A program made the position numbers and the translations under genes. This document shows, in pieces, positions 16,981-28,981 of a DNA stretch of 64,000 nt (its first letter is position 1; every line of letters starts with the position of its first letter). Below the pieces are notes generated by a model. The model ran no database searches. It saw nothing but the letters and a program-made list of their open reading frames with translations, and was not told the origin of the DNA. Source of the DNA: Rhizobacter sp. Root1221 (GTDB lineage: Bacteria > Pseudomonadota > Gammaproteobacteria > Burkholderiales > Burkholderiaceae_C); contig NZ_LMDI01000045.1 in the NCBI RefSeq assembly GCF_001425785.1, positions 63,206 to 127,205 of the forward strand, in the 5' to 3' direction.

Positions 16981-19794
16981 TCAGAGGAACTTGTACTCGA
17001 GCGACACGCGCACGGTGCGGCGGTACACGTCGGCCAGGTTCTGCGGGATGGCCGAGCCGCCCAGTTCGTAGAACGCCCGCTGGTCCACGGGCGGGCGGGT
17101 GTTGAGCAGGTTGCGGACGCTGAGCGAGATGGTCAGGTCCTGCACGCCGGTGTAGCCGAGCGCATAGTCAAGCGTGAACGAACGGCGCACGCGGCAGTCG
17201 CCCAGGCTCCAGCCGCTGTCCAGGCAATCCTGGTCGGACCAGCCCACGTCGTAGAAGTCGCCCTGCAGTTTCGTGCGGCCGGTGAAGTTCAGGCGCAGCG
17301 CGTGCTGGAACCCACCGGTGTCGAGCCCGGTGGTCAGGTGCGCACGCCAGCGCGGGTAGCCATAGCGGCCCGCGAGGTTGTCGCCCCAGCCGCCGCGGAA
17401 CGTGCTGTATTGGTAGAAGTCGCTCAGGTACGAGGCCTGCAGCGACGTGGTGACCACGCCCCAGCCGGTGGGCATGCGGCTGCGCACGCCGAAGTCCACC
17501 CCGGCCGCCGCCGTCTTCGTGGTGTTTTCGTATTGGCTGTTGATGCCCGACAGCGCCCCGGCGGTGACACCGTAGGCGGCCTGTTCGTCGGCCGTGAACG
17601 ACCGGTCGCCCAGCAACGGCAGGCGGGTCACGCGGCCCGCGGCCAGCGTGTCTTCGGCATTGACGAGGGATTGCCCGCTCGAGGAGCCGATCTCGTTGCG
17701 GCGCACGATGCGCCAGTAGTCGGCCTCCACCAGGAACCGCTCGCTCGGCGAAAACACCAGGCCCACGGTCTTGCCCAGCGACTTCTCGGGCTGCAGGCCC
17801 GGGTTGCTGTTGCGGATGGCCGGCACGCTGCCGGCACATTCCAGCGACTGCACCACCAGGGCCCGGGTGACCAGCGCCGCGCGGGCGGCGTCGGTGAGCG
17901 CCGGGTTCTCGGCCTGCGTGGCGAGGTCGCTCGCGAGGCGGGCGGCCTGCTCGCAGCGCTTCGGGTCCGACACCGGGGAGTCGAACGAGTACAGCGTGGT
18001 ATTGGAACTCTCCACCAGGTTGGGCGCGCGGAAGCCCGACTCCACGTGCCCGCGCAACAGGAGTGCGCGCGACGCCTCGAAGCGCAGCCCGAGCTTCGGT
18101 GACACGTTGGCGCGGAACTGCTGGTACTTGTCCACCCGCGCGGCGGCCTGCAGTTCCAGGTGCTCCGCGAGCGGCACGTTGGCCTCGCTGAACACCGAGC
18201 CGAAGTTGCGGCTGCCCCGGGTCTGCGCCATGCCCCAGCCCACGATGTCGCCGTTGACCAGGTTGTCGGACGCCGCCACGTTGAGTGACTCGTGCCGGAA
18301 GTCGAAGCCCACCGCCACGTCGATGGGGCGGCCACGGAAGGTGCCCATGGGGCCGGACACGCGTCCGTCCAGGAAGGCCTGTTTCATGTGGCCGGTCTGG
18401 GTGTACCTGGGGAACAGCGTGTTCAGCACCTCGGCGCTGTTGCCGCCGCCGATGTGGTAGCCGCGGTTGAAGAACTGCGGGTCGTTGGCGAGGTTGTAGT
18501 CGCCGATCAGGCTCTTGAAGCCGCTGTCGCTGTAGCCGCCGCGGGCGCCGTAGCGCACGGTGCTGCCCGTCAGGCCCAGCGCGCCTTGCCAGTCGTAGCC
18601 GCGTTCGGTGCCCCGCAGGCCGGCGAGCGCGCGGTAGGCCACCGATTCCACGAGGATGTGCGAGTCGGCGTCGCTGAAGCGGTACGTGAGCGGCGCTTCA
18701 TCCTGGCCGGTGAAGTTCAGCGGGTGCCCCGCGGGCAGGCCCCGGCCGCGGAAGAGCTTGAGCTGCCCGGTGGACGGGTCGTACCACGGGATCACCGTCT
18801 CGACGTCGTACGCCGGGTCGGGCAGGATGTACATCGTCTTCGAGCGGCCGTACAGCGCCTCGGCAAACCCCTCGACACCGGGCTGGATGGCCAGGCGCCC
18901 GGTGAGGAACAGGCTGCCGCGGTCGCTTGCCGGCTGGGCTTCCAGCCGCTGGTACTTGTCGTAGGTGCAGGTGGGGCCCTCGAGGGCCGACGGATCGCAC
19001 CCCGCGAGCGCCACGCCGTTGATGTTGCCCGGGTTGCTCCAGCGCGAACGGGAACCCACCGCGAACCCGTACTTCGTGGACTCGGGATTGACGTCGTTCA
19101 GCACGTCGGCCCACGACACGGCGGACCGGCGGTAGAGCTCGACGTTGAGCATCACGTTGAAGCGGTCTTCCACCCAGTCGCCGACGCCGGCCGTCAGGCC
19201 CACGGTGGAGGTACGGAAGTCGCTCGAATTGGTGGAGCGCTCCTGGCTTGCGCGCAGCGTGGCGCCGCGGAAGTCCTTGCGCGTGATGATGTTGATGACC
19301 CCGGCGATGGCGTCCGAGCCGTAGATGGCCGACGCCCCGCTGCGCAGCACCTCGATGCGCTCCACCGCGTCGAGCGGCAGGGTGTTCAGGTCGGTGAACA
19401 TGCCCGGGTCGTCGTGCATCGCAAATGACGACAACCGCCGCGAGTTCAGCAGCACGAGCGTGGCCTGTGGCCCCAGGTGGCGCAGCGACACCGCCGAACC
19501 GCCGGCGGCGTACGAGTAGGAGCCTGTCATGTCCGACACCGTGCGGTTCGAGCCGGTCTGCAGCTGGCTCGAACCCACCAGCGTATCGAGCACCTCCTTC
19601 ACCGACGACAGGCCGGTGGCCTGGATCTCCTTGCGGGTGATGACGACGGTGGGGGCCGACGGCTCGGCCTCGATGCGGGGGATGTGGCTGCCCGTCACCT
19701 CGACCTTGGGCAGCTGGGTGGTTTCCTGGGCGTGTGCCACGTCCACGCCCGCGGACAAGGCAAACACGGCAAGGCTGATGGCGGATGGTTGCAT
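16981..19794 (-). CDS. TonB-dependent outer-membrane receptor
   Basis: A 937-residue receptor. A short signal peptide (about 1-23, ending AHA) is followed by the plug domain (about 30-190) with VEVTGSHIPR, VKEVLDTL, LRHLGPQATLVLLNSRRL and the conserved VERIEVLRSGASAIYGSDAIAGVINIIT. The beta barrel runs to a terminal LEYKFL with final aromatic residue. A possible TonB box is the 'TTQLPKVEVTG' segment. It would take up a large substrate energised by ExbBD/TonB. The C-terminal motif pattern and many loop Cys (for example CDPSALEGPTC) are typical of the large receptors found in Caulobacter and Xanthomonas; the ligand is unknown. The adjacent peptide ABC transporter hints at peptide or siderophore-like ligands. 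Confidence 0.9.
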   Translation of the reverse strand: MQPSAISLAVFALSAGVDVAHAQETTQLPKVEVTGSHIPRIEAEPSAPTVVITRKEIQATGLSSVKEVLDTLVGSSQLQTGSNRTVSDMTGSYSYAAGGSAVSLRHLGPQATLVLLNSRRLSSFAMHDDPGMFTDLNTLPLDAVERIEVLRSGASAIYGSDAIAGVINIITRKDFRGATLRASQERSTNSSDFRTSTVGLTAGVGDWVEDRFNVMLNVELYRRSAVSWADVLNDVNPESTKYGFAVGSRSRWSNPGNINGVALAGCDPSALEGPTCTYDKYQRLEAQPASDRGSLFLTGRLAIQPGVEGFAEALYGRSKTMYILPDPAYDVETVIPWYDPSTGQLKLFRGRGLPAGHPLNFTGQDEAPLTYRFSDADSHILVESVAYRALAGLRGTERGYDWQGALGLTGSTVRYGARGGYSDSGFKSLIGDYNLANDPQFFNRGYHIGGGNSAEVLNTLFPRYTQTGHMKQAFLDGRVSGPMGTFRGRPIDVAVGFDFRHESLNVAASDNLVNGDIVGWGMAQTRGSRNFGSVFSEANVPLAEHLELQAAARVDKYQQFRANVSPKLGLRFEASRALLLRGHVESGFRAPNLVESSNTTLYSFDSPVSDPKRCEQAARLASDLATQAENPALTDAARAALVTRALVVQSLECAGSVPAIRNSNPGLQPEKSLGKTVGLVFSPSERFLVEADYWRIVRRNEIGSSSGQSLVNAEDTLAAGRVTRLPLLGDRSFTADEQAAYGVTAGALSGINSQYENTTKTAAAGVDFGVRSRMPTGWGVVTTSLQASYLSDFYQYSTFRGGWGDNLAGRYGYPRWRAHLTTGLDTGGFQHALRLNFTGRTKLQGDFYDVGWSDQDCLDSGWSLGDCRVRRSFTLDYALGYTGVQDLTISLSVRNLLNTRPPVDQRAFYELGGSAIPQNLADVYRRTVRVSLEYKFL

Positions 19795-19867
19795 GCGTAC
19801 TTCTCGTTCTTGTCCCTGCGGGTGCGGCGCCCCCAAACCCGCCGCGCCGGCCCCGCCTCCTGCCGAA

Positions 19868-21690
<1,823 letters not shown>

Positions 21691-21691
<1 letters not shown>

Positions 21692-23118
21692 CAGGACACC
21701 TCCTTCGGTGGCGCCGGGCGGCGCACGCGAAACACCCGCGCCCGCGGGTCGAACGCGTCACGAACGCCGTCGGCGAACAGGTTGGCCACCAGCACCAGGC
21801 CCACCATGAACCCGAACGCCGCGGCGAACGACCACCACACCACCGGGTCGCGCGACATCTCGCTGCGCGCGAGGTTGATCATGCCGCCGAAGCTGTTCAT
21901 CGTGGGGTCGACGCCGACGCCCACGTACGACAGCACCGCCTCGTACAGCACGAGGGCCGAGAAATCGAGCACGGTGGTGATGATGACGAGGTGCACGACG
22001 TTCGGGAACACGTGGCGCACCATGATGCGCCACGGGCCCACGCCGAACGCCGTGGCCGCCTGCACGTACTCGAGTTCGCGCAGCTTCAGCGTCTCGGCGC
22101 GCAGCAGCCGGCACAGCCCGGCCCAACCGGTGAGGCCGAGGATCACGCACAGCAGGAACAGCCGCACGTCGGCGCGTTCGGCGCCGGTCTCGAACAGGTC
22201 CGGGTGGGTGTCGATGAACACCTGCATCATCAGCACACACGCGGCGATCAGCAGCACGTTCGGGATCGACGAAAGCACGGTGTAGGTGTACTGCACCACG
22301 TCGTCCACCCAGCCCCGGAAGTAGCCAGCGACGATGCCCAGGCCCACGGCCAGCGGCAGCGTGGCGATGGTGGACAAGGTGCCGATCACGAACGCGGTGC
22401 GCACGCTCTTGAGCGACTGGAACAGCACATCGTTCCCGGTGCGGTCGGTGCCGAGCAGGTGGTAGTGCGGCGCGAGCGCGGTGACCAGGCCCACGAGTGC
22501 GCCGAGCCCCAGCACGGTCCACAGCGCGGCGCGCCACGGCACCTCGGTGTCGTGACGCCAGGCCGCCACGAGCCCCTGGCGGCCGCGCAACGCCGCAAAC
22601 ACGCCCAGCGAGAGCACCGCCGACACGGCCAGGCCGGCCACGAGGCCCGCCCCTGCCCGCCACGCCACGTCGGGCACCCGCTCGGTGGTGTCGTCGCCCA
22701 GGTGCACGCCACCGTGCAGCAGGCGCGGGAACACCCGCTCGGTGCCTTGCGCGGCCTTGGCGAACGCGCGCGCGGCCAGCGGGGCCGAGTACGTCACCTC
22801 GCGGCTGCGGGCCAGCGGCGCGAGCACCAGGTCGAGCACCGACTCCACCTGCGTGCCGTACGCCTGCACCGATCCCGCGCCGCCGGCCGCGGGAAGCGCG
22901 CGCCGGAAGTGAATGCTGTCGGCCACGGCCACCGCGAGGAACGCCCCCAGCACCACGGCCGAACACAGCGCCGCCGGCTGGCGGAACACCTTGAGCCAGT
23001 CACGGCGGCGGCTGGCGTGGGCCCGCACGCGCCACCCGTAGGCGATCAGCGCGACGGCCAGCAGCAGCACGACCCCATCGGACCACAGCAGCACGAACAA
23101 CGGCCACGCGCCCGTCAT
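21691..23118 (-). CDS. Peptide ABC transporter permease (YejE/DppC-like)
   Basis: A 475-residue inner-membrane permease, longer than DppC because of an N-terminal part with two membrane segments separated by a periplasmic region (about 60-150), as in YejE. The permease core has about six helices and the EAA loop near 'LKLRELEYVQAATAFGVGPWRIMVRHVFPN'. ATG at 23118 overlaps the upstream permease stop (ATGA, 23115-23118). Its stop overlaps the ATPase start. The phrase HYHLLGTDRTGNDVLFQSL is typical of the C-type subunit. It probably imports short peptides. Confidence 0.93.
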
Positions 23119-24098
23119 GACAGCCTCACCCGCGGATCGACCCACGTGTACGCCACGTCGATGAGCACGTAGCTGGCCACGTAGAGCAGCGAGCCGATGA
23201 ACACCATCGACCGCACGATGGCAAAGTCCTGGCCCGAGATGGCATCGATGACGTACGCACCCAGGCCCGGAATGCCGAAGAAGCTCTCGAACACGAGGCT
23301 GCCGAGGAACACGTAGGGCAGGTAGCTGCCGGCGCTGGTGATGATGGGGATCAGTGCATTGCGCAACACGTGGCGGCCCAGCACCACGGCCTCGCCCAGC
23401 CCCTTCGCGCGGGCGGTGCGCACGTAGTCACGGCCGATCTCCTCGAGGAACATGGCCCGGTACAGGCGCCCTTCCCCTCCCAGGCGCGACAGCAGCGACA
23501 AGACGACCGGCAGCACGAGGAACCGCGCCGCATCGAGCCCCGGGGCCCAGCCCGAGATGGGCACGAGCCGCATCACACGCGAGAAGAGGAACTGCCCGAC
23601 GATGATGTAGAAGAGGCTGCTGACCGACAGCATCAGCACGCACAGCACCACGCCCCAGAAGTCGATGCGGCTGTTCTTGAAGAACACGAGCACGAGCGCG
23701 AACGCCACGCTGGCCACCACCTGCAGCACGAACAACGGCACCGCGAGCTGCAGGCTCACCACCATGCGCTCGCCGATCTCGTGGCCGATGTCGGTGGCGC
23801 CGCTTGCATCCGACCGGCCGAAGCGCAGCGCGAAGAGCGACACCGACCGTTCCCAGAACACCGTGTTCGTGACCTTCGCCGCCCCCTCGGCCCGGTCGTT
23901 CCAGTAGAGCGGCTTGTCGTAGCCGCGTTCGGCCTTCCACTTGGCGATCTGGTCCTGCGTGACCCGTTTGCCACCGATGTTCAGGCGGGCCATGTCGTCG
24001 GGGGTGTTGACGGTGAAGAACAGCGCGAAGGTGAGCAGGTTCACCCCGATGAGCACGAGCAGCCCGTACCAGGTGCGGCGAAGCAGGTAGCGGCCCAT
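23115..24098 (-). CDS. Peptide ABC transporter permease (YejB/DppB-like)
   Basis: The 327-residue B-type permease starts with the conserved MGRYLLRRTWYGLLVLIGVNLLTF... pattern (first helix about 8-28). A periplasmic loop of about 90 residues follows, then five further helices with the EAA loop around 'DYVRTARAKGLGEAVVLGRHVLRNALIP'. It forms the membrane channel with the downstream C-type permease. Only 3 bp separate its start from the binding-protein stop, so the four transporter genes form one unit. Confidence 0.93.
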   Translation of the reverse strand: MGRYLLRRTWYGLLVLIGVNLLTFALFFTVNTPDDMARLNIGGKRVTQDQIAKWKAERGYDKPLYWNDRAEGAAKVTNTVFWERSVSLFALRFGRSDASGATDIGHEIGERMVVSLQLAVPLFVLQVVASVAFALVLVFFKNSRIDFWGVVLCVLMLSVSSLFYIIVGQFLFSRVMRLVPISGWAPGLDAARFLVLPVVLSLLSRLGGEGRLYRAMFLEEIGRDYVRTARAKGLGEAVVLGRHVLRNALIPIITSAGSYLPYVFLGSLVFESFFGIPGLGAYVIDAISGQDFAIVRSMVFIGSLLYVASYVLIDVAYTWVDPRVRLS

Positions 24099-24101
24099 CG
24101 G

Positions 24102-26303
24102 TCAGCCCTTCCCGGCGAGCGCCACGGCGCCCTCGCGCCGGCGGTACGCCTGCCAGCCCAGCACCACGAGCACGAGGCCGGCGGCCGCACCGCCCCACAG
24201 CGGCCAGGTCACCGGCCGGTTCCATTCGGCCTGCCGCTGCGCGCGCAGGGCCGCGTCGATGCGGTGGTAGCGGATCACGTCGCGGCCCATCACCCCCGGT
24301 TTGCCGTTGTGCACCCAGGGGGCGTACGCGCCCGCGGCGAAGGGGTGGTAGCCGAAGATCCACGGCGCGTCGGCGCGGGCAATGGTGACCATCTCGTCGA
24401 TGAGCCGCTGCTTCTCGGGCCCGTCGTCGAGCAACTGCATTTGCCGGAAGCGCTTGTCGAACCCGGCGCTTTCGTAGTTGGCCACGTTTTCGCCCTCGTG
24501 TTTTGATTTGGAGTTGGGGCCGTAGAGCAGGAACAGGAAGTTCTCGGCATCGGGGTAGTCGGCCACCCAGCCGCCGAAGAAGATCTGGTGCTTGCCCTTG
24601 AGGGTTTTCTCCTGGTACTGGTTGAAGTCGGTGGCACGGATCTCGAGCTGCACGCCCACCTTCGCGAACTGCTTGACCGTCCAGTCGAGTTCGGCCTTCA
24701 GCTCCGGGGTGGGGGCGCGCTGGAAATCGTAGTTCAGCACAAGTGGCCGGCCCGTTCGGGCGTCGCGCCCGTCCGGGTACCCGGCCTCGGCCAGCAGCCG
24801 GCGCGCCTCCTCGACCGGGCGCCGCAGCACCTTGCCGTCCACCACGTGGTGGGTGACCGGGTTGTGCCCTTCCACCGTGCCATGGCGCGAGCCGAAGATG
24901 CCCGCGGGCAGCGGGCCATGTGCCGCGTCGCCAGCCTTGTACAGGAAGATGCGGCCGTACCCTTCCTCCCAATCCATCGCGATGGACAGCGCCTGGCGCA
25001 GTTTGCGGTTTTTCGCCTCGCGCTCCGGCGTGTCGCCTTTGCCGACCACCGGGTCGAGCATGTTGAAGCCCATGTACCAAGTGGTGAGGTCCACCGTCTG
25101 AGGGAACCGGAAGCCACGTTCGTCGAAGCGGTCGCGGGTGGCGTCGGCGTCGTTCATGTCGGCCAGGAACTCCACGCCCCAATCCACCCGCTCGATCTCG
25201 GGCACGTCGATGTACCCCTGCGCGAACTTGGACTTCAGCGGCACGCGCTCCTTCTCGACATTGAACTCGACGCGGTCGATGAACGGCATGGGTTTGCCGC
25301 AGTCGGCCAGCAGGCCCGCGGCGCGGTCCACGTCGTCGCCCTCGCACGGGTACGGGTCGAGGTGGTACAGCGGGTTGCGCACCAGCACGTGGCGGCGGTC
25401 CTGTTCGTACTCGCGCAGCATGTAGGGGCCGGTGCCCACGGGCCAGCGCGACAGCGCCATGCCGTTGCGGGCCATGCCGGGCTGCGCATAGAACTTCTCG
25501 GCCTCCCACGGGATGGGCGCGGCGAACGTCATCGCGAGCCAGTACTTCCACTGCGGGTACTTGCCCTTGATGCGGATGCGCAGCGTGTGCGGGTCGAGCG
25601 CCTGCACCCCGTCGAGCGGCCAGCGCCGGAAATCAAGGAACGGCTTGTCGCGGTCGGCCGGGTCGAGGTTGGCCCGCAGCGCCTTGTCCTCGGCACGGAT
25701 GCGCTCGCCGTAGGCCTTCAGCCCCACCACGTACTCCGCGAAGATGCCGAACACCGGCGCCTCGATGCGGGGCGTGGCGTGGCGCTTGAACGCGTAGACG
25801 AAGTCGTCGGCGACCAGCTCGCGGGTGCCGGTATGGGGGAAGTCGAACGGCGAACGCTTGCCCTCGGTGTCCTTCGCCGTCAGCGCGTGGTAGAGGTAGT
25901 GCCCTTGTTCGTCGCGGGCAAAGGCCGGGTGCGGCGCGTACATCACGCCGCGGCGGATGGGGATGTCGTACACGCTCTCGGCCACCCGGTCGCCAGGTGC
26001 GTCGTCGGGCAGTGGCTGGCCCTTGGCATCCAGGTAGTGCGGCTGCACGACCTCGGCGGCCGCCTTGGGCACCAGCGTGTACGGCCGCTTCAGGTAGTGG
26101 TACCCGTACAGCGGTTCGTGCACGTGGTAGACCACGGGGGTCTCGTTGTTGGCGTAGGACGCCGTGGGGTCCAGGTAACGCGGCGAGCGCTCCTGGAAGG
26201 CCATGAACAGCGTGTTGGTGCGCTCGCTCCCTTGCGGGTGCGGGCTGTTGTCACAGCCCGCCAGGCACACCAGCAAGACTGCCCACAGCCAGCGCGGGTT
26301 CAT
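24102..26303 (-). CDS. Peptide ABC transporter substrate-binding lipoprotein with C-terminal membrane anchor
   Basis: A 733-residue family-5 solute-binding protein (DppA/OppA/YejA type). A lipoprotein signal with LAGC (Cys17) is followed by the conserved 'LDPTASYANNE', 'ELVADDFVYAFKR', 'WPVGTGPYMLREY', 'RKLRQALSIAMDWEEGY' and 'IFFGGWVADYPDAENFL' segments. Unusually, after the binding domain there is a hydrophobic stretch (about 703-720, PLWGGAAAGLVLVVLGW) followed by Arg residues, which should be a second membrane anchor. The usual length is about 530-610 residues. The first gene-end overlap is with the LD-carboxypeptidase stop upstream (26300-26303). Confidence 0.92.
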   Translation of the reverse strand: MNPRWLWAVLLVCLAGCDNSPHPQGSERTNTLFMAFQERSPRYLDPTASYANNETPVVYHVHEPLYGYHYLKRPYTLVPKAAAEVVQPHYLDAKGQPLPDDAPGDRVAESVYDIPIRRGVMYAPHPAFARDEQGHYLYHALTAKDTEGKRSPFDFPHTGTRELVADDFVYAFKRHATPRIEAPVFGIFAEYVVGLKAYGERIRAEDKALRANLDPADRDKPFLDFRRWPLDGVQALDPHTLRIRIKGKYPQWKYWLAMTFAAPIPWEAEKFYAQPGMARNGMALSRWPVGTGPYMLREYEQDRRHVLVRNPLYHLDPYPCEGDDVDRAAGLLADCGKPMPFIDRVEFNVEKERVPLKSKFAQGYIDVPEIERVDWGVEFLADMNDADATRDRFDERGFRFPQTVDLTTWYMGFNMLDPVVGKGDTPEREAKNRKLRQALSIAMDWEEGYGRIFLYKAGDAAHGPLPAGIFGSRHGTVEGHNPVTHHVVDGKVLRRPVEEARRLLAEAGYPDGRDARTGRPLVLNYDFQRAPTPELKAELDWTVKQFAKVGVQLEIRATDFNQYQEKTLKGKHQIFFGGWVADYPDAENFLFLLYGPNSKSKHEGENVANYESAGFDKRFRQMQLLDDGPEKQRLIDEMVTIARADAPWIFGYHPFAAGAYAPWVHNGKPGVMGRDVIRYHRIDAALRAQRQAEWNRPVTWPLWGGAAAGLVLVVLGWQAYRRREGAVALAGKG

Positions 26304-27289
26304 CGCGCCCGCTTGCCGTTTGAAGGAACGTGGCCGCAGCCATCGCCGCAGTCGGGGCCATGCGTGTCGTCGTGTCCGTGGTGCGCGTGGTCATGCGGCG
26401 TGCCCCAGCCGAGGAAGGCGTCGCGGCCCTGGACGGCGAGCGAGGCCTTGCGCCCCACCGGCAGGCACACCTTCGTGGCCACATGGCCGTACGGCAGCCC
26501 GGTGACGATGGGCGTGCGCGTGAGGGAACGCAGGTGCGCCACCACCGTCTTGAGCGAGTAGCCGCGGTCGAGCGGCGACTTCGTGAAGTCGGTGAACGAC
26601 CCCAGCAGGATGGCCTTCTGCGCATCGAGCACCCCGGCCTGATGCAGCTGCAGCAGGTTGCGTTCGATGCGGTACGGGTGTTCGTTGACGTCCTCGAGGA
26701 ACAGGATGCCACCCTTGACCTTGGGCCAGTGGGGTGTGCCGAGCAGCGAGTTCAGCACGCACAGGTTGCCGCCCCACAGCGTGCCCTTGGCCTCGACACC
26801 GTCGAAGCCGTCTTCGGTGCGAAAGCCCACGGCCTCCAGCGCGCCCGTCATGGCCTCGACGAAACAGTCGGGGGTGACTTCATCGAGCGTGTCACCGCCG
26901 AAGTCGCTCACGGCCAGCGGCCCGGCCCACGATTCGGCCTTGCCGTGCGCAAGCAGGCCCAGCTGCAACGCGGTCATGTCGCTGTAACCCACCCAGCGTG
27001 TGCCGTGTTCGGCCGCGTGCACGAGCTTCTTCCAGTCGAGGCGGTCGAGCAGGCGGCTGAGCCCGTACCCGCCGCGCGTGGCCAGCGCGACCGACGGAGC
27101 CTGCGCGGCCACGCGGTGCAGTGCGGCCAGGCGCAGGTCGTCGTCACCGGCAAAGCGCTGGTGTTTCGCCAGCGCCGATTCGTCGACGGACACGTCGAAG
27201 CCGAAGCCCTTGAGGCGTTTGGCGGCCAGCCGCAGCGGTGCCGCCTTGGCCACGACGCCGGACGGGGTGAACAGGGTCAACGAGGTCAT
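26300..27289 (-). CDS. ldcA: LD-carboxypeptidase (S66 family) with His-rich tail
   Basis: Removes the terminal D-Ala from murein tetrapeptides, in the cytoplasm, for cell-wall recycling. The 329-residue protein has the S66 pattern: catalytic Ser in GYSDMTAL (about 102), the Glu region FLEDVNEHPYRIERN and the His in LPYGHVATK. GGYGLSRLLDRLDW is also typical. The normal domain ends near residue 300; it continues with a tail rich in His, Asp and Cys (HDHAHHGHDDTHG, then CGDGC) that could bind metal. The stop overlaps the start of the peptide-binding-protein gene by 4 bp, tying it to peptide import. Confidence 0.9.
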   Translation of the reverse strand: MTSLTLFTPSGVVAKAAPLRLAAKRLKGFGFDVSVDESALAKHQRFAGDDDLRLAALHRVAAQAPSVALATRGGYGLSRLLDRLDWKKLVHAAEHGTRWVGYSDMTALQLGLLAHGKAESWAGPLAVSDFGGDTLDEVTPDCFVEAMTGALEAVGFRTEDGFDGVEAKGTLWGGNLCVLNSLLGTPHWPKVKGGILFLEDVNEHPYRIERNLLQLHQAGVLDAQKAILLGSFTDFTKSPLDRGYSLKTVVAHLRSLTRTPIVTGLPYGHVATKVCLPVGRKASLAVQGRDAFLGWGTPHDHAHHGHDDTHGPDCGDGCGHVPSNGKRAR

Positions 27290-27306
27290 GGGGAGCAGTC
27301 AGCTTC

Positions 27307-27921
<615 letters not shown>

Positions 27922-28157
27922 TTATGCGACGGCCGCGCTGACACACCGAGGATCGGATGGAGATCGAACCCAGGAGCCGGGGTTGCGGCCTGACGGCACC
28001 CGGTCGAGGCGGGGAAAGCCGGCCGGGGTGTGGGTGCCGGCGGGTCGGGCACCGGTGGCGGCCGCGCTCGTCGTGCGGCGTGCCGGTCAATGAAGAACGC
28101 AAGCGAACCTGGGCCGCCACCGTCCCGGTGGGCCGAGGTCCGCTGGGGCAGAGACGG

Positions 28158-28517
28158 TCAGATCGTCAGTTCGCGCTCGACATCCTGCGCCTTGCGGCGA
28201 GCCATCGCCAAGTTCGACTTCGACTTGTCGAGCACGAAGTACACGAACACGCCCTCCTTGCGGGAGACCGGACGGATGATGTGGTACTGCTTGCCCAGCG
28301 TGATCAGGATGTCGTCGATCACATCGTTGATGCCCAGGGCGCGCATGGTCTTGAGTTTGGCGCGCACGACTTCCGTGTTGCCGGCCGCAGCCACTTCCAT
28401 GTCGACGCCAGATCCCGCGGAGCCGAGCATCATGCCGCTCGTGGAGTCGACAACGGCTGCGCACATGGCGCCGTCGACCAGAAGGAGTTCATCGAGAGTT
28501 TGTCGGATGGTAGCCAT
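28158..28517 (-). CDS. Roadblock/LC7 domain protein, 119 aa
   Basis: ATG at 28517 has AAGGAAA 7 bp upstream. The product is a single roadblock domain: 'TLDELLLVDGAMCAAVVDSTSGMML', a Gly/Ala-rich strand pair, and 'DILITLGKQYHIIRPV...VFVYFVLDK' with a C-terminal helix. Bacterial roadblock proteins (for example MglB) form dimers that act as GAPs or scaffolds for small GTPases. This is the last of three roadblock genes downstream of a GTPase gene; an 89-bp gap separates it from the previous one. Confidence 0.8.
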   Translation of the reverse strand: MATIRQTLDELLLVDGAMCAAVVDSTSGMMLGSAGSGVDMEVAAAGNTEVVRAKLKTMRALGINDVIDDILITLGKQYHIIRPVSRKEGVFVYFVLDKSKSNLAMARRKAQDVERELTI

Positions 28518-28606
28518 GGTATTTCCTTGGGTGAGTGAAATGAAGACCGGGCACGGTTTCGGGTGATCCCGAAGCGGCCTGGTGACGAGGGAAAACAGGT
28601 TCTGCG

Positions 28607-28981
28607 TCAGGAGCGCCCGTGCAACTGCACGAACCGTCCGAACTCGCGCACGCGTTTTTGCCAGGCGAGCCAGTCCACACCCCGGTGCTCGCCGAGGGAC
28701 ACCATCAGGATGTCCGGATCGCTGCAGCAAGGCAGCACCGCGAGCACGCCGCGCTCGTGGTACATCACGGCGGCGCCGAGTGGCCCGAGCCCGGCGAACT
28801 CCGCATGCTGGCGGCGGTGGAGGCGCCAGTAGCTCACGGCGGCCTCCCAGATGCGGTCGTCAGGCACCTGGCCGCTGGACAACCAGATCAGGCCCGTGTC
28901 GGTGTCCACCAGTGCGCAACCGGTGATGCCGGGCTGATCCATCAGGTCGTTCAGTCGCCGGGCAACGGGTTCGGATTTCAT
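28607..28981 (-). CDS. Roadblock-like protein, 124 aa
   Basis: The product matches the size and strand order of a roadblock domain: a first helix, 'ITGCALVDTDTGLIWLSSG', a long central helix with Trp and His, 'LGAAVMYHERGVLAVLPCC' and a final helix. It is more divergent than its neighbours. Its start overlaps the upstream roadblock stop (ATGA, 28978-28981). It is probably a partner of the GTPase encoded at 29370-29897. Confidence 0.7.
   Translation of the reverse strand: MKSEPVARRLNDLMDQPGITGCALVDTDTGLIWLSSGQVPDDRIWEAAVSYWRLHRRQHAEFAGLGPLGAAVMYHERGVLAVLPCCSDPDILMVSLGEHRGVDWLAWQKRVREFGRFVQLHGRS

Noticed and set aside
17302-19428. Plus-strand frames inside the TonB-dependent receptor gene
   Set aside because: Antisense shadows of the receptor, which has clear plug and barrel motifs on the minus strand.
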